From the NCBI RefSeq assembly GCF_910592395.1, contig NC_088323.1, positions 5,828,001 through 5,892,000 on the forward strand: a stretch of DNA of 64,000 nt, read 5' to 3'. A program made the position numbers and the translations under genes. Shown one piece after another: positions 54,700-64,000 of this stretch (position 1 is its first letter; the number at the start of each line of letters is the position of its first letter). Origin of the DNA: Lineus longissimus (lineage: Eukaryota; Nemertea; Pilidiophora; Heteronemertea; Lineidae). Below the pieces are notes generated by a model, which saw only the letters and a list, made by a program, of their open reading frames with translations, was not told where the DNA came from and ran no database searches.

Positions 54700-55224
54700 T
54701 TGGGCTGGTAATAAAGCATGTATATGTTTGGTTCTCGGCTCAAAAGTCAAGTTGTTCTTAACCGCATTGGAACAGACCTTCACTAGTGGAAAGAGAGCTG
54801 CTGAAACAAGGTAAGACAACAATTTAATATGGCGAATTAAACAGATATTGTCTGTTAGTCGTTTGTTCATGTAGTACACGTACCCGCATTTTCTCGCCGG
54901 TTTATAGTTTAAGGAATTGATACCGAACTGGAGGTATTGGTTGCCTCACCAAAACCGTGAGGGTGGAGCTAAATTGTAGACTAAAACCGAAGCAGAGCCG
55001 AGATTTTGACCAACATTTGAGCTCCACCCGAGCTAGAATTATGCCCAGCAATAATTCATATTTATACCTTCCTATAAATTCTAACCTGAACGTTGCCTCT
55101 TTTTCATACCGGTACTTACGACGTATAAAATGTTCTACTCCCCCCCTTCCCCCCATCACACAGCTGAGCGCAAATTTACAAATGCCCTCCTCTCCCTTAC
55201 CTGCGTGATGACCAGCTAAGTTAA

Positions 55225-55402
55225 AAAGTTAAAGTCAGCCTGGTACCCTTATACTCCTGGGTGGAGAGAAGCAAGTAGGGTGAAGTGTCTTGCCCAAGGA
55301 CACACAGATGAAACAGTGTTGATTCGACTTAGTATCGAACCTACGACCTCCTGGTTATAAGCCCGGCGCTCTAACCACTCTACCACTGATCACCGAGAGC
55401 CC
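55225..55402 (-). repeat. tRNA-derived SINE with CORE/MIR-like segment, copy 2
   Basis: Nearly identical to 48788-48955 and in the same place relative to its UGT, so it was copied with the beta flank. It is absent at the same point before UGT-1. Confidence 0.75.
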
Positions 55403-55701
55403 TGCATTAAACACTGTGTACATTACATGTACATGGCTGTTCATTGGTTTTGGTAAAAAGTACCCCTGGAGCCGATCAATCCTCACCAAATTTTATACGT
55501 GTTAAGAAGAACCCTTTAACAATATCATGATAAATAATTTTACATTATTCCAATACTAAATGCCATGACCAAGTTGTCCCTGTTACCAACATGCAGTGAC
55601 GACCTGACAGTAACTTGTGTACGAGGTGCTGAAAAACATGATATAAAATTGTATAGCATCAAAATTATCGTTTAGTTCTTTGCAGGTTCACCAGTTGCAA
55701 G

Positions 55702-57225
55702 ATGAAGGGAATTTTCGTCCTAGTACTTCTGTTGGTGACTTCCTCCTCCCTTGGTAAGAAAATCCTCCTCCTGCCGCTAATGATCAAGAGCCACGTTCTG
55801 CAGTTGTGTTCAATCAGAGACGGGCTTCTGAAGAATGGCCACGAAGTCCACATAGTGGTCCACTCAGGTCTGAAGGTCCCCAGTAATATCCTAAAGTCGG
55901 GCATGAAAATCATACGATACAAAACTAGTGAAGAAGAATTAAAACTGGACACTGTTGAATTCCAAAAGGGCTTGGCTGAAGAAGGGACTTCCACAAAATT
56001 GCTAAATCTGTTCAATATCTTCCAGACAGATAGTGAAAACATGGTTGACAACCCCGACCTTATTGAAAAGTTGAGAAAAGAGAAGTTCGACTTCGCAGTT
56101 GTGGATGGCTCTGCTGGCATTTTTACCTGCCTGTACACCATTCCATATAGACTGGGAATAGAACATGCATCCTACAGTTCATCTATGCCGTTCAACACCT
56201 TGGCGATGTCACTACAGGTTCCGTTTCTGAGTCCCTCACAGTTAGACCCAACATTTTCTATGGTTTCCACCTTCTGGCAGCGTCTCAAATTTATCTTGTA
56301 TGTCAACATGCTATCAGCAGTAGTGAAGTGTGATGAGAGGAGACTGAAGGCTACTTGTGAAACCCCGTTTGAGTCAATTCATGATTTGATAATGAAGACA
56401 CACGTTTGGCTGATCGACCTAGACTCTTTGGTGGACGTGCCCAAACACCTGGCCCCAAATATGATTCTCGTTGGTGGAATTTCAACAAGGCCACCGCTTC
56501 CATTAGAAGAAGAGTTTAAAGTCTTTGCTGACAGTGCCACTGAGGGGTTGGTAGTCATCACATTCGGTGGAACCATCGGCTTCCTTCCAGTGGATTATGT
56601 CAACAGGATCGTTCAGGCCGTCGAGAAGGTCAAGTACAAGGTCGTTTTCAGGCAATTGACAAAACCAACGGTAAAAGTGCCTGCAAATTTAAAGATTGTT
56701 GACTGGGTGCCTCAGAATGACTTATTGGCTCACCCGAACACCAAAGTCTTTGTCACTCATTGCGGCAGCAACGGCCAGCACGAGGCAGTGTATCACGGAG
56801 TCCCGATGCTAGGGCTTCCGGTAATCGGTGACCAAATTTACAATGCTGCAAGACTCACCGCCAAAGGCTACGGGAGACATTTAATACTGGCAACTGTCAG
56901 CCCAGAGGAGCTAGCAGCCGCCATTGAGGATATTGCAACCAATCCAAAGTACCGCACCAACATTCAGAAGGCTTCCAAGATCTTCAAGTCCCGTCCAATG
57001 GCACCTCGAGAGAGGGCAGCGTACTGGATCGAACACGTTATGGAACACGGCTCGGATCATCTTCAGGCTTACACGAATCAGTTGGCCTGGTATCAGATTC
57101 TCCTGCTGGATGTTATGGCTTTCATACTCGTGGTCGTGTTGTTAGTTTGTTTCATCATTTACAAGTGTGTGAGGTTTATATGCAGAAGATGCACTAGTAC
57201 ATCACGGAAGGAAAAGGTAAACTAA
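55702..57225 (+). CDS. UDP-glycosyltransferase, UGT-4 of cluster
   Basis: A 507-residue paralog. The N-terminal and central parts match UGT-3 (TSTKLLNLF, VKCDERRLK, PVIGDQIYNAAR), while the last part (IIYKCVRFICRRCTSTSRK, EKVN) and the downstream DNA match UGT-1 and UGT-5, so the 3' end looks acquired by recombination. The signal peptide differs most from the others (VLLLVTSSSLG). The loop after the catalytic Asp reads GSAGIFTC. ASYSSSMPFN replaces ASISPVMPFK. His31 and Asp are intact. The acceptor ends at 55685. Flanks are beta upstream and A downstream. Confidence 0.94.
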   Translation: MKGIFVLVLLLVTSSSLGKKILLLPLMIKSHVLQLCSIRDGLLKNGHEVHIVVHSGLKVPSNILKSGMKIIRYKTSEEELKLDTVEFQKGLAEEGTSTKLLNLFNIFQTDSENMVDNPDLIEKLRKEKFDFAVVDGSAGIFTCLYTIPYRLGIEHASYSSSMPFNTLAMSLQVPFLSPSQLDPTFSMVSTFWQRLKFILYVNMLSAVVKCDERRLKATCETPFESIHDLIMKTHVWLIDLDSLVDVPKHLAPNMILVGGISTRPPLPLEEEFKVFADSATEGLVVITFGGTIGFLPVDYVNRIVQAVEKVKYKVVFRQLTKPTVKVPANLKIVDWVPQNDLLAHPNTKVFVTHCGSNGQHEAVYHGVPMLGLPVIGDQIYNAARLTAKGYGRHLILATVSPEELAAAIEDIATNPKYRTNIQKASKIFKSRPMAPRERAAYWIEHVMEHGSDHLQAYTNQLAWYQILLLDVMAFILVVVLLVCFIIYKCVRFICRRCTSTSRKEKVN

Positions 57226-58883
57226 AACTGCATCACGAACAGGATGATATGTAGGAAACGTCTCCCAAAACGCTGGCGAGGGATTCTTTCTTTCTACCAC
57301 GGTAATTCTTGTATATAAAAGGTCAAGGAAAGCAGGTCGCCTTATCACTTGCTGGTTGAGCAGCACAGTGAGAGGTTCTCAAAGTACATAATGTCGTGCA
57401 TTATGATACTATGCACTAGAAGCTAGCTTGATGAGTCATCACTTGAACCCAGGTTTCGAGAGTTGGGGCTTTAAGGACTACTTGGCATTGTTTCCAGATA
57501 CTAATGAAACAGAGCTTCACATTAAGCAAGATTTAGGATCATATGTAATTATATAGATTAGAAGCAGCTGAAGAGTTTTTGAAACGTAGCCTAAACCAAG
57601 GAAAAAACATGCTTCCTCGAAAAGGCAGGATTGCACATACGTCTTCCCAAAAAAATGTTTATTTACTTGGGAATAATTTTTTACAGGCATGTATCGACGA
57701 GTTCATACTTCAAATCCATTTGAGAGGGACAGGGGCAGAAGAAAGGCGACGACACCCATGTTATTGTTGAAAGGATTGACTGTAGTGAGAAGGGAGATTT
57801 TCCATGAGAATAGTAGTCTCCATTTTTCAGGGGCATAGCTGACGGGGGAAGAGGAGAGGGCATTGGGTGCAAATGACCCCTCCAGATGTCACCAAAAAAG
57901 TGTTGCATGGTCGCAAAAATTTGTTTGGGTTTTGCGAGGCATAGCTTTCATAAATATGAAAAATGTGAAATATTGCTATGCGATTGATTAGGGTACCAGC
58001 AAACGTTGCGAGCCATTCGAAATGGCCCTAGGTCGTGTTTGACTAGGTATTACATTGTAAATACATTCCTCGTATACGCGTGAATAATTTTGTCGTGCTG
58101 TCGACTGGGAGAGACCTCTATTGGCTGCCTCATGTAACTCAATCTGGCCTACCTTCCACACGCCTTTTGAATACCTTTAAAGGTGCAGTGTACAGGCTCA
58201 CCGGCGTGTAGAAACTCCTTGACGCATACCATTCAAATCACGAGCTACCAATTTCCCTGTGCAGAACTGGGGTTCGCTCATAGAAGAACGCACAAGAAGA
58301 TGATGATCGGTTTTCCATTCGTATTTATTATCAACAACACGCGAAATACGTTGTAAATATAACAGTGTACATTATTTATGAAACTACACGTAACAATAGC
58401 TTCGTTAATCATAACATGATACCTCTATAATAGGATATAAAGCAAATTAATGTTTTTTGTAGAAAATACTAAGTTATTCATTTTGTGACAAACCTACAAA
58501 TGATGCACATCCTATCATCCTCCTAACGCAGGATTGGAATTGTATTTATCGATGCTTGAATTGGCTGCCATTATGTCGGAATGGCCCTGACCAGACCCAT
58601 TTCATTATTAAAATACTTTGAGGACCTCTAGGGACCCAAAAGTTTGTGTCATGGTAATATTGACGTCACCCAGAGAGAAAAAACCACTCTGTGTTCGTTC
58701 TCATTCTCGGATTAAAGTCTGAATTCTCCAATATCAAAATACAGTAGGGAATGCAGAGGGAATACAGAACTTAGTCTGAACTCTCCAATAAAAAATACAC
58801 TAGGGAATGCAGAGGGAATACAGAACGTGTGCATGCACACTAGTGAATTCTTTCGTTCTCCAGCAACCAGCAAGTGTATGAAA
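57226..58883. other. Type A spacer after UGT-4
   Basis: Closely matches the DNA after UGT-1 and UGT-5. No gene is seen. It ends where the 58884-60227 element inserted. Confidence 0.55.
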
Positions 58884-60227
58884 TGAAATGGCCAGGGCCA
58901 TTGTGCTCACCTGTCGATATGAAAGGGAGAGTATGAGGAAGAACTTGTCATTGTTAGGGGTTAATCATGCAATAGTTGTGGGATGGTGTGGTTTGTCATG
59001 AAAGATAGCCACCTAATGATATGGCACCAAATAAATAAAAAATCAAGAAAATGTAAGATACAAGTCAGAAAAGACAAAAGGGAAAAGATAAAAAATAATA
59101 AAATAAAAAAAATATTTTTGGCCGTCCCTGACCGGGGTTTGAACTCACGACCTTTGGATTGCCACAACACGAAAAACACAAAACATGCAATTTCGGCCAT
59201 ATCTGTGTCTGCGTTGTGACCTCTGTGACCTTGACAAGTTGGTCAAATTAAAAACCCATATGATATATGATGTATCCTTGCTATGAGTACCTACCACAAA
59301 AGTTTTATCAAAAACAAGTCATAAATAAGCGAGATATCACACTTTTTAGATATCCACATTCGACCCCCTGGTGGCCAAATTGAGAATCAGATCGGACCGA
59401 TATTCAGCACAAGAGGTTATCTGATATAGGGGGTTATATGTACCAAGTTTCAAGTTCATAGCTGTGGCGGTTGAGAAACGTACCATAGTTACAGTGAAAC
59501 AGCCAATTTATGCCATTTGACCTCTGCAACCTTGAAAAGTAGGTCAAATTAAAAACCCGTACGATATATGATGTATCCTTGCTATGAGTACCCACCACGA
59601 AAGTTTTATTGAAAACAAGTTATTGATAAGCGAATTATCACACTTTTTAGGTATCCGCATTCGGCCCCCTGGTGGCCAAGTTGAGAATCAGATCAGACCG
59701 AAATTCAGCACCAGAGGTTATCTGGTATAGGGGGTTATATGTACTAAGTTTCAAGTTCATAGCTGTGGAGGTTGAAAAACGTGCCATAGTTACACTGAAA
59801 CAGCCAATTTACGCCATTTGACCTGTGTGACCTTGAAAAGTAGGTCAAATTAAAAACCCGTATGATATATGATGTAGCCTTGCTATGAGTACCTACCACA
59901 AAAATTTCATTCCAAACAAGTCATTAATAAGCGAGATATCACACTTTTTAGATATCTACATTCGGCCCCCTGGTGGCCAAATTAAGAATCAGATCGGACC
60001 GAAATTTAGTGTCACAGGTCATCTGACCAAGGGAGTCCTGTGTACAAAGTTACAAGTTCATAGGCTTAGCGGTTAAGAAACGTGCCACTGTTTTTGAAAC
60101 AGGATACGACGACGACGGACGACGGACGACGGACGACGGACGACGGACGACGGACGACGGACGACGACGACAGACGACGACGGACGACAGACACTGCAGT
60201 ATTGTATAGACTCCCCTACGGTGAGCC
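58884..60227 (-). mobile_element. Dispersed element with (GAC)n end and AGGTCA direct repeats, copy 2
   Basis: Reverse-orientation relative of 10544-11677. It starts TGAAATGGCCAGGGCCATTG and ends CCTACGGTGAGCC after a (GACGACG)n tract at 60106-60191. The spacer after UGT-1 lacks it, fixing the boundaries, with an AAA-type flank. Three internal repeats carry TGACCT-N3-TGACCT blocks. An A-rich segment with a tRNA-like 3' half (B box on the minus strand, AGTTCAAACCCCGG) at about 59020-59200 is extra compared with copy 1 and may be a nested SINE. Confidence 0.8.
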
Positions 60228-60544
60228 AAAAATGACTTTAAATTAAAATTTTGAGTTTAATGCGTCCTTTGGACATGTTTGCATAAACTGACGATTTATG
60301 AACACGCACAGCTGCATTTCGGATCATTATAATAATCAGCAAAATCGAGCAAGTTTGAATTATGAATGAAATACGAGCCATCCTTTTGGCACATTGGACG
60401 ATTCTGTAACAGTATTAGCGGCTTTCTTAATCGATTCGGCTTCAGCTCGGAAGTTGCTTGAGCATTTCCCTGTAGGTATCGAAAGTTCTTAATCATGGTG
60501 ATTTAGTCTGACGACGATACCGGCCTCCACCCCCATCTCTTACA

Positions 60545-60800
60545 GCTTCTGTGTAGACATGCGTCCACTTCTATCTGGGGGATGCCTGGTCGACCCGTCT
60601 GGGTTGACATGCATTCACTTCTCTCTGGGGATGTCTGGTCGACCCGTCTGTGTGGACATGCATCCACTTCAATCTGGGAGATGCCTGGTCGATCCTTCTG
60701 AATAGGCATGCGTTCACTTCTCTCTTGGGGATGCTCGGTCGACCCGTTTGTGTGGACATACGTCCACTTCTATTTGGGAGATGCCTGGTCGATGTGCACC
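60545..60800 (+). repeat. 49-bp minisatellite in the alpha flank of UGT-5
   Basis: About five units related to those at 42985-43185 (GGTCGACCCGTCTG, then CACTTCTCTCTGGGGATG). More units than before UGT-2. Confidence 0.8.
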
Positions 60801-61003
60801 ATTGCGAGAGGGCTCTCCTTACTTCGTCTGTTTGGGAGTCCTTGCTGACGATTCCGGATAACGTAAGTTGTTCTTATCTCGGGGAAAAGCCACCCAGAAG
60901 CTTCGCTACATATGCAACGCTTCCTCTCTTGAGTCGCTTATTTCCACTGATGAAGGTCTGTTCCAATGCGGTTGAGAATAACTTGACTTTTAAGATAAGG
61001 AAA

Positions 61004-61263
61004 AACAGCTTCCAGCAGGACCGCAACTACTCCAAAGAGGATCATTGAAAAATACTTTTTTTAAAAACAATGCACTAGAACGGAGTAATTACCACAGGCC
61101 TGCCTGTAATTCGCAAGCCAGTGTCAAAAACTGCCTCGCAACACTGGCGAAAGTCATTATCGGAGATCAGCATCAGTGTGATACCACAATTGGCGGCGCA
61201 TGGTGGAAAGAAGGCACATTATCCTCCTGGCTTGGTAAATCCCACGACCAAGTTGTCCCTTTA
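61004..61263 (+). repeat. UGT-upstream module, copy 3
   Basis: Same module as 39129-39398 and 43385-43653, ending in AAGTTGTCCCTTTAAATGCG. Confidence 0.6.
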
Positions 61264-61388
61264 AATGCGTTACCAACATGCAGTGACAACCTGACAATAA
61301 CTTGTGTACGAGGTGCTGAAAAACATGATATTAAATTGTATAGCATCAAAATTATCGTTTAATTCTTTGCAGGTTCACCAGTTGCAAG

Positions 61389-62921
61389 ATGAAGGGAATT
61401 TTCGTCCTAGTCCTTCTGTGGGGGACTTCCTTCTCACTTGGTAAGAAAATCCTCCTTCTCCCGCTAGTGACCAGGAGCCACGTTCTACAGTTGAGTTCAG
61501 TCGGAGATGGGCTTCTGAAGAAGGGCCACGAAGTCCACATAGTGGTCCACTCAGGTCTGAAGGTCCCCAGTAATATCCTAAAGTCGGGCATGAAAATCAT
61601 ACGATACAAAACTAGTGATGAAGAATTAAAAATGGACACTGTTGAGTTCCAAAAGAGCCTGGCTGAAGAAGGGGTGACTCCCGTAAAATTCCGCAATATG
61701 TTGAAGATCATGTGGACAGATAGTGAAAACATGGCTGACAACCCCGACCTAATTGAAAAGTTGAGAAAAGAGAAGTTCGACTTTGCAGTTGTGGATAGCC
61801 CAGGTGGGTGTATGTCCTGCCTTTACACGATTCCATATAGACTGGGAATAGAACATGCATCCATAAGTCCAGTTATGCCGTTCAAGACCTTGGCGATGTC
61901 ACTACAAGTTCCGTTTTTGAATCCCTCACAGTTAGACCCAACATTTTCTATGGTTTCCACCTTCTGGCAGCGTCTTAAATCGTTCTTGTATTTCAACATG
62001 ATATCAGCGGTATCGACGTGGACATTTGATGAGAGGAGATTGAAAGCTACTTGTGAAACCCCGTTTGAGTCGCTCCATGATTTGATGATGAAGACACACC
62101 TTTGGCTGATCGACCTCGACCCTTTGGTGGACGTGCCAAAACACCTGGCCCCAAATATGGTCAACGTTGGCGGCATTGTAACAAGCCCACCGCTTCCATT
62201 AGAAGAAGAGTTTAAAGTTTTTGCTGACAGCGCCACTGAGGGGTTGGTGGTCATCACATTCGGAGGAAGCATCGGCTTCCTTCCCGTTGAATATGTCAAC
62301 AGGATCGTTCAGGCCGTCGAGAAGGTCAAGTACAAGGTCGTATTCAGGCAATTGACAAAACCAACGGTAAAAGTGCCTGCAAATTTAAAGATTGTTGACT
62401 GGGTGCCTCAGAATGACTTATTGGCTCACCCGAACACCAAAGTCTTTGTCACTCATTGCGGCAGCAATGGCCAGCACGAGGCAGTGTATCACGGAGTCCC
62501 AATGCTGGGGCTTCCGTTATGCACTGACCAAATCTACAATGCTGCAAAACTCACCGCCAAAGGCCTAGGGAGATATCTGACACTCGCAACTGTCACCCCA
62601 GAGGAGCTAGCAGCCGCCATTGAAGACGTCGCAACCAATCCAAGGTACCGCGCGAACATCCAGAAGGCTTCCACGATCTTCAAGTCCCGTCCAATGGCAC
62701 CTCGAGAGAGGGCAGCGTACTGGATCGAACACGTTATGGAACACGGCTCGGATCATCTTCAGGCTTACACGAATCAGTTGGCCTGGTACCAGATTCTCCT
62801 GCTGGATGTTATGGGTTTCATACTCGTGGTCGTGTTGTTAGTTTGTTTCATCATTTACAAGTGTGTGAGGTTTATATGCAGAAGATGCACTAGTACATCA
62901 CGGAAGGAAAAGGTAAACTAA
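61389..62921 (+). CDS. UDP-glycosyltransferase, UGT-5 of cluster
   Basis: A 510-residue paralog with intact signal peptide, His31, Asp136, UGT signature, transmembrane anchor and KEKVN tail. It is a mosaic. Residues about 96-140 follow UGT-2 (VKFRNML, NMAD, VDSPGG), while residues from about 195 on follow UGT-1 (NMISAVS, DPLVDVPKHLAPNMVNVGG, GGSIGFLPV, KASTIFK). The post-Asp loop is unique (SPGGCMSC). The acceptor ends at 61372. Flanks are alpha upstream and A downstream. Confidence 0.95.
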   Translation: MKGIFVLVLLWGTSFSLGKKILLLPLVTRSHVLQLSSVGDGLLKKGHEVHIVVHSGLKVPSNILKSGMKIIRYKTSDEELKMDTVEFQKSLAEEGVTPVKFRNMLKIMWTDSENMADNPDLIEKLRKEKFDFAVVDSPGGCMSCLYTIPYRLGIEHASISPVMPFKTLAMSLQVPFLNPSQLDPTFSMVSTFWQRLKSFLYFNMISAVSTWTFDERRLKATCETPFESLHDLMMKTHLWLIDLDPLVDVPKHLAPNMVNVGGIVTSPPLPLEEEFKVFADSATEGLVVITFGGSIGFLPVEYVNRIVQAVEKVKYKVVFRQLTKPTVKVPANLKIVDWVPQNDLLAHPNTKVFVTHCGSNGQHEAVYHGVPMLGLPLCTDQIYNAAKLTAKGLGRYLTLATVTPEELAAAIEDVATNPRYRANIQKASTIFKSRPMAPRERAAYWIEHVMEHGSDHLQAYTNQLAWYQILLLDVMGFILVVVLLVCFIIYKCVRFICRRCTSTSRKEKVN

Positions 62922-64000
62922 AACTGCATCACGAACAGGATGATATGTAGGAAACGTCTCCCAAAACGCTGGCGAGGGATTCTTTCTTTCTACCACGGTA
63001 ATTCTTGTGTATAAAAGGTCAAGGAAAGCAGGTCGCCTTATCACTTGCTGGTTGAGCAGCACAGTGAGAGGTTCTGAAAGTACATAACGTCGTGCATTAT
63101 GATACTATGCACTAGAAGCTAGCTTGATGAGTCATCACTTGAACCCAGGTTTCGAGAGTTGGGCTTTAAGGACTACTTGGCATTGTTTCCAGATACTAAT
63201 GAAACAGAGCTTCACATTAAGCAAGATTTAGGATAATATGTAATTATATGGATCAGAAGCAGCTGAAGAGTTTTTGAAACGTAGCCTAAACCAAGGAAAA
63301 AACATGCTTCCTCGAAAAGGCAGGATTGCACATACGTCTTGCGAAAAGAATGTTTATTTACTTGGGAATAATTTTTACAGACATGTATCAACGAGTTCAT
63401 ACTTCAAATCCATTTGAGAGGGACAGGGGCAGAAGATAGGCAACGACATCAATGTTATTGTTGGAGGGATTGACTGTAGTGAGAAGGGAGATTTTCCATT
63501 AGAATAGTAGTCTCCATTTTTCAGGGGCGTAGCTGACGGGGGAAGAGGAGAGGGCATTGGGTGCAAATGACCCCTCCAGAAGTCACCAAAAAAGTGTTGC
63601 ATGGTCTCAAAAATTTGCTTGGGTTTAGCGAGGCATAGCTTTCATGAATATGAAAAATGTGAAATATTGCTATGCGATTGATTTGGGTACCAGCAAACGT
63701 TGCGAGCCATTCGAAATGGCCCTAGGTCGTGTTTGACTATAGGTATTACATTGTAAATACATTCCTCGTATACGCGTGAATAATTTTGTCGTGCTGTCAA
63801 TTGGGAGAGACCCCTATTGGCTGCCTCATGTAACTCAATCTGACCTACCTTCCACCCGCCTTTTGACTACCTTTAAAGGTGGAGTGTACAGGCTCACTGG
63901 CGTGTAGAAACTCCTTGACGCATACCATTCCAATCCCGATCTACCAATTTGCCTGTGCAGAACTGGGGTTCGCTCATAGAAGAACGCACAAAAAGATGAT
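62922..64000. other. Type A spacer after UGT-5, running off the window
   Basis: Matches the DNA after UGT-1 and UGT-4. In both of those cases the next gene has an alpha flank, so another UGT with an alpha flank may lie just beyond the window. Confidence 0.5.

Noticed and set aside
59115-59165. tRNA gene inside the 58884-60227 element
   Set aside because: Only a 3'-half-like segment with a B box is seen, next to an A/T-rich tail. A nested SINE or pseudogene fits better.

Overview
The window is metazoan nuclear DNA. It has a spliced gene with GT-AG introns and one GC-AG intron, C2H2 zinc-finger genes, a class A GPCR, membrane UDP-glycosyltransferases (UGTs), and many SINE, MITE, Helitron and foldback repeats. 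Repeat style and gene content suggest a marine invertebrate, probably a lophotrochozoan such as a mollusc or brachiopod. That placement is inference, not proof.

Layout. 1-1033: 3' end of a C2H2 zinc-finger gene (+). 1953-13053: a complete PDIA4/ERp72 gene (+), an ER protein disulfide isomerase with three CGHC thioredoxin domains, a KEEL C-terminus and a pair of alternative exons of identical length and phase. 13054-15101: its probable 3' UTR. 15180-23215: an 8-kb minisatellite field that holds a recent 1994-bp tandem duplication and then reverses orientation near 21.8 kb. 23694-28322 (-): a 1542-aa protein with two 10-finger C2H2 arrays that correspond finger by finger. 28.3-35 kb: repeat-rich intergenic DNA. 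34987-36306 (+): an intronless, adenosine-receptor-like GPCR that lacks two key adenosine contacts.

39.5-63 kb holds five head-to-tail UGT genes (called UGT-1 to UGT-5 here). Each has one coding exon of 507 or 510 codons preceded by a conserved 3' splice site 16 nt before the ATG, so a non-coding 5' exon is likely. The proteins are nearly identical in the UDP-sugar domain, transmembrane anchor and KxKxx tail. They differ sharply in a short stretch just after the catalytic Asp. Flanks come in two downstream types (A, B) and two upstream types (alpha, beta), giving beta-1-A, alpha-2-B, beta-3-B, beta-4-A, alpha-5-A. Together with mosaic coding sequences this records unequal crossing-over and gene conversion.

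Because the spacers are duplicated, several insertions can be read against an empty paralogous site: a 1.09-kb Helitron, an inverted pair of TIR elements with a 989-bp transposon nested inside (9-bp target duplication), and a 1.34-kb element carrying nuclear-receptor-like direct repeats.

The strongest candidates for new biology are the mutually exclusive exon pair in PDIA4, the hypervariable acceptor loop in the UGT cluster, and the polarity-reversing minisatellite field between two convergent genes. Protein-family calls rest on motif recognition, with no database search.
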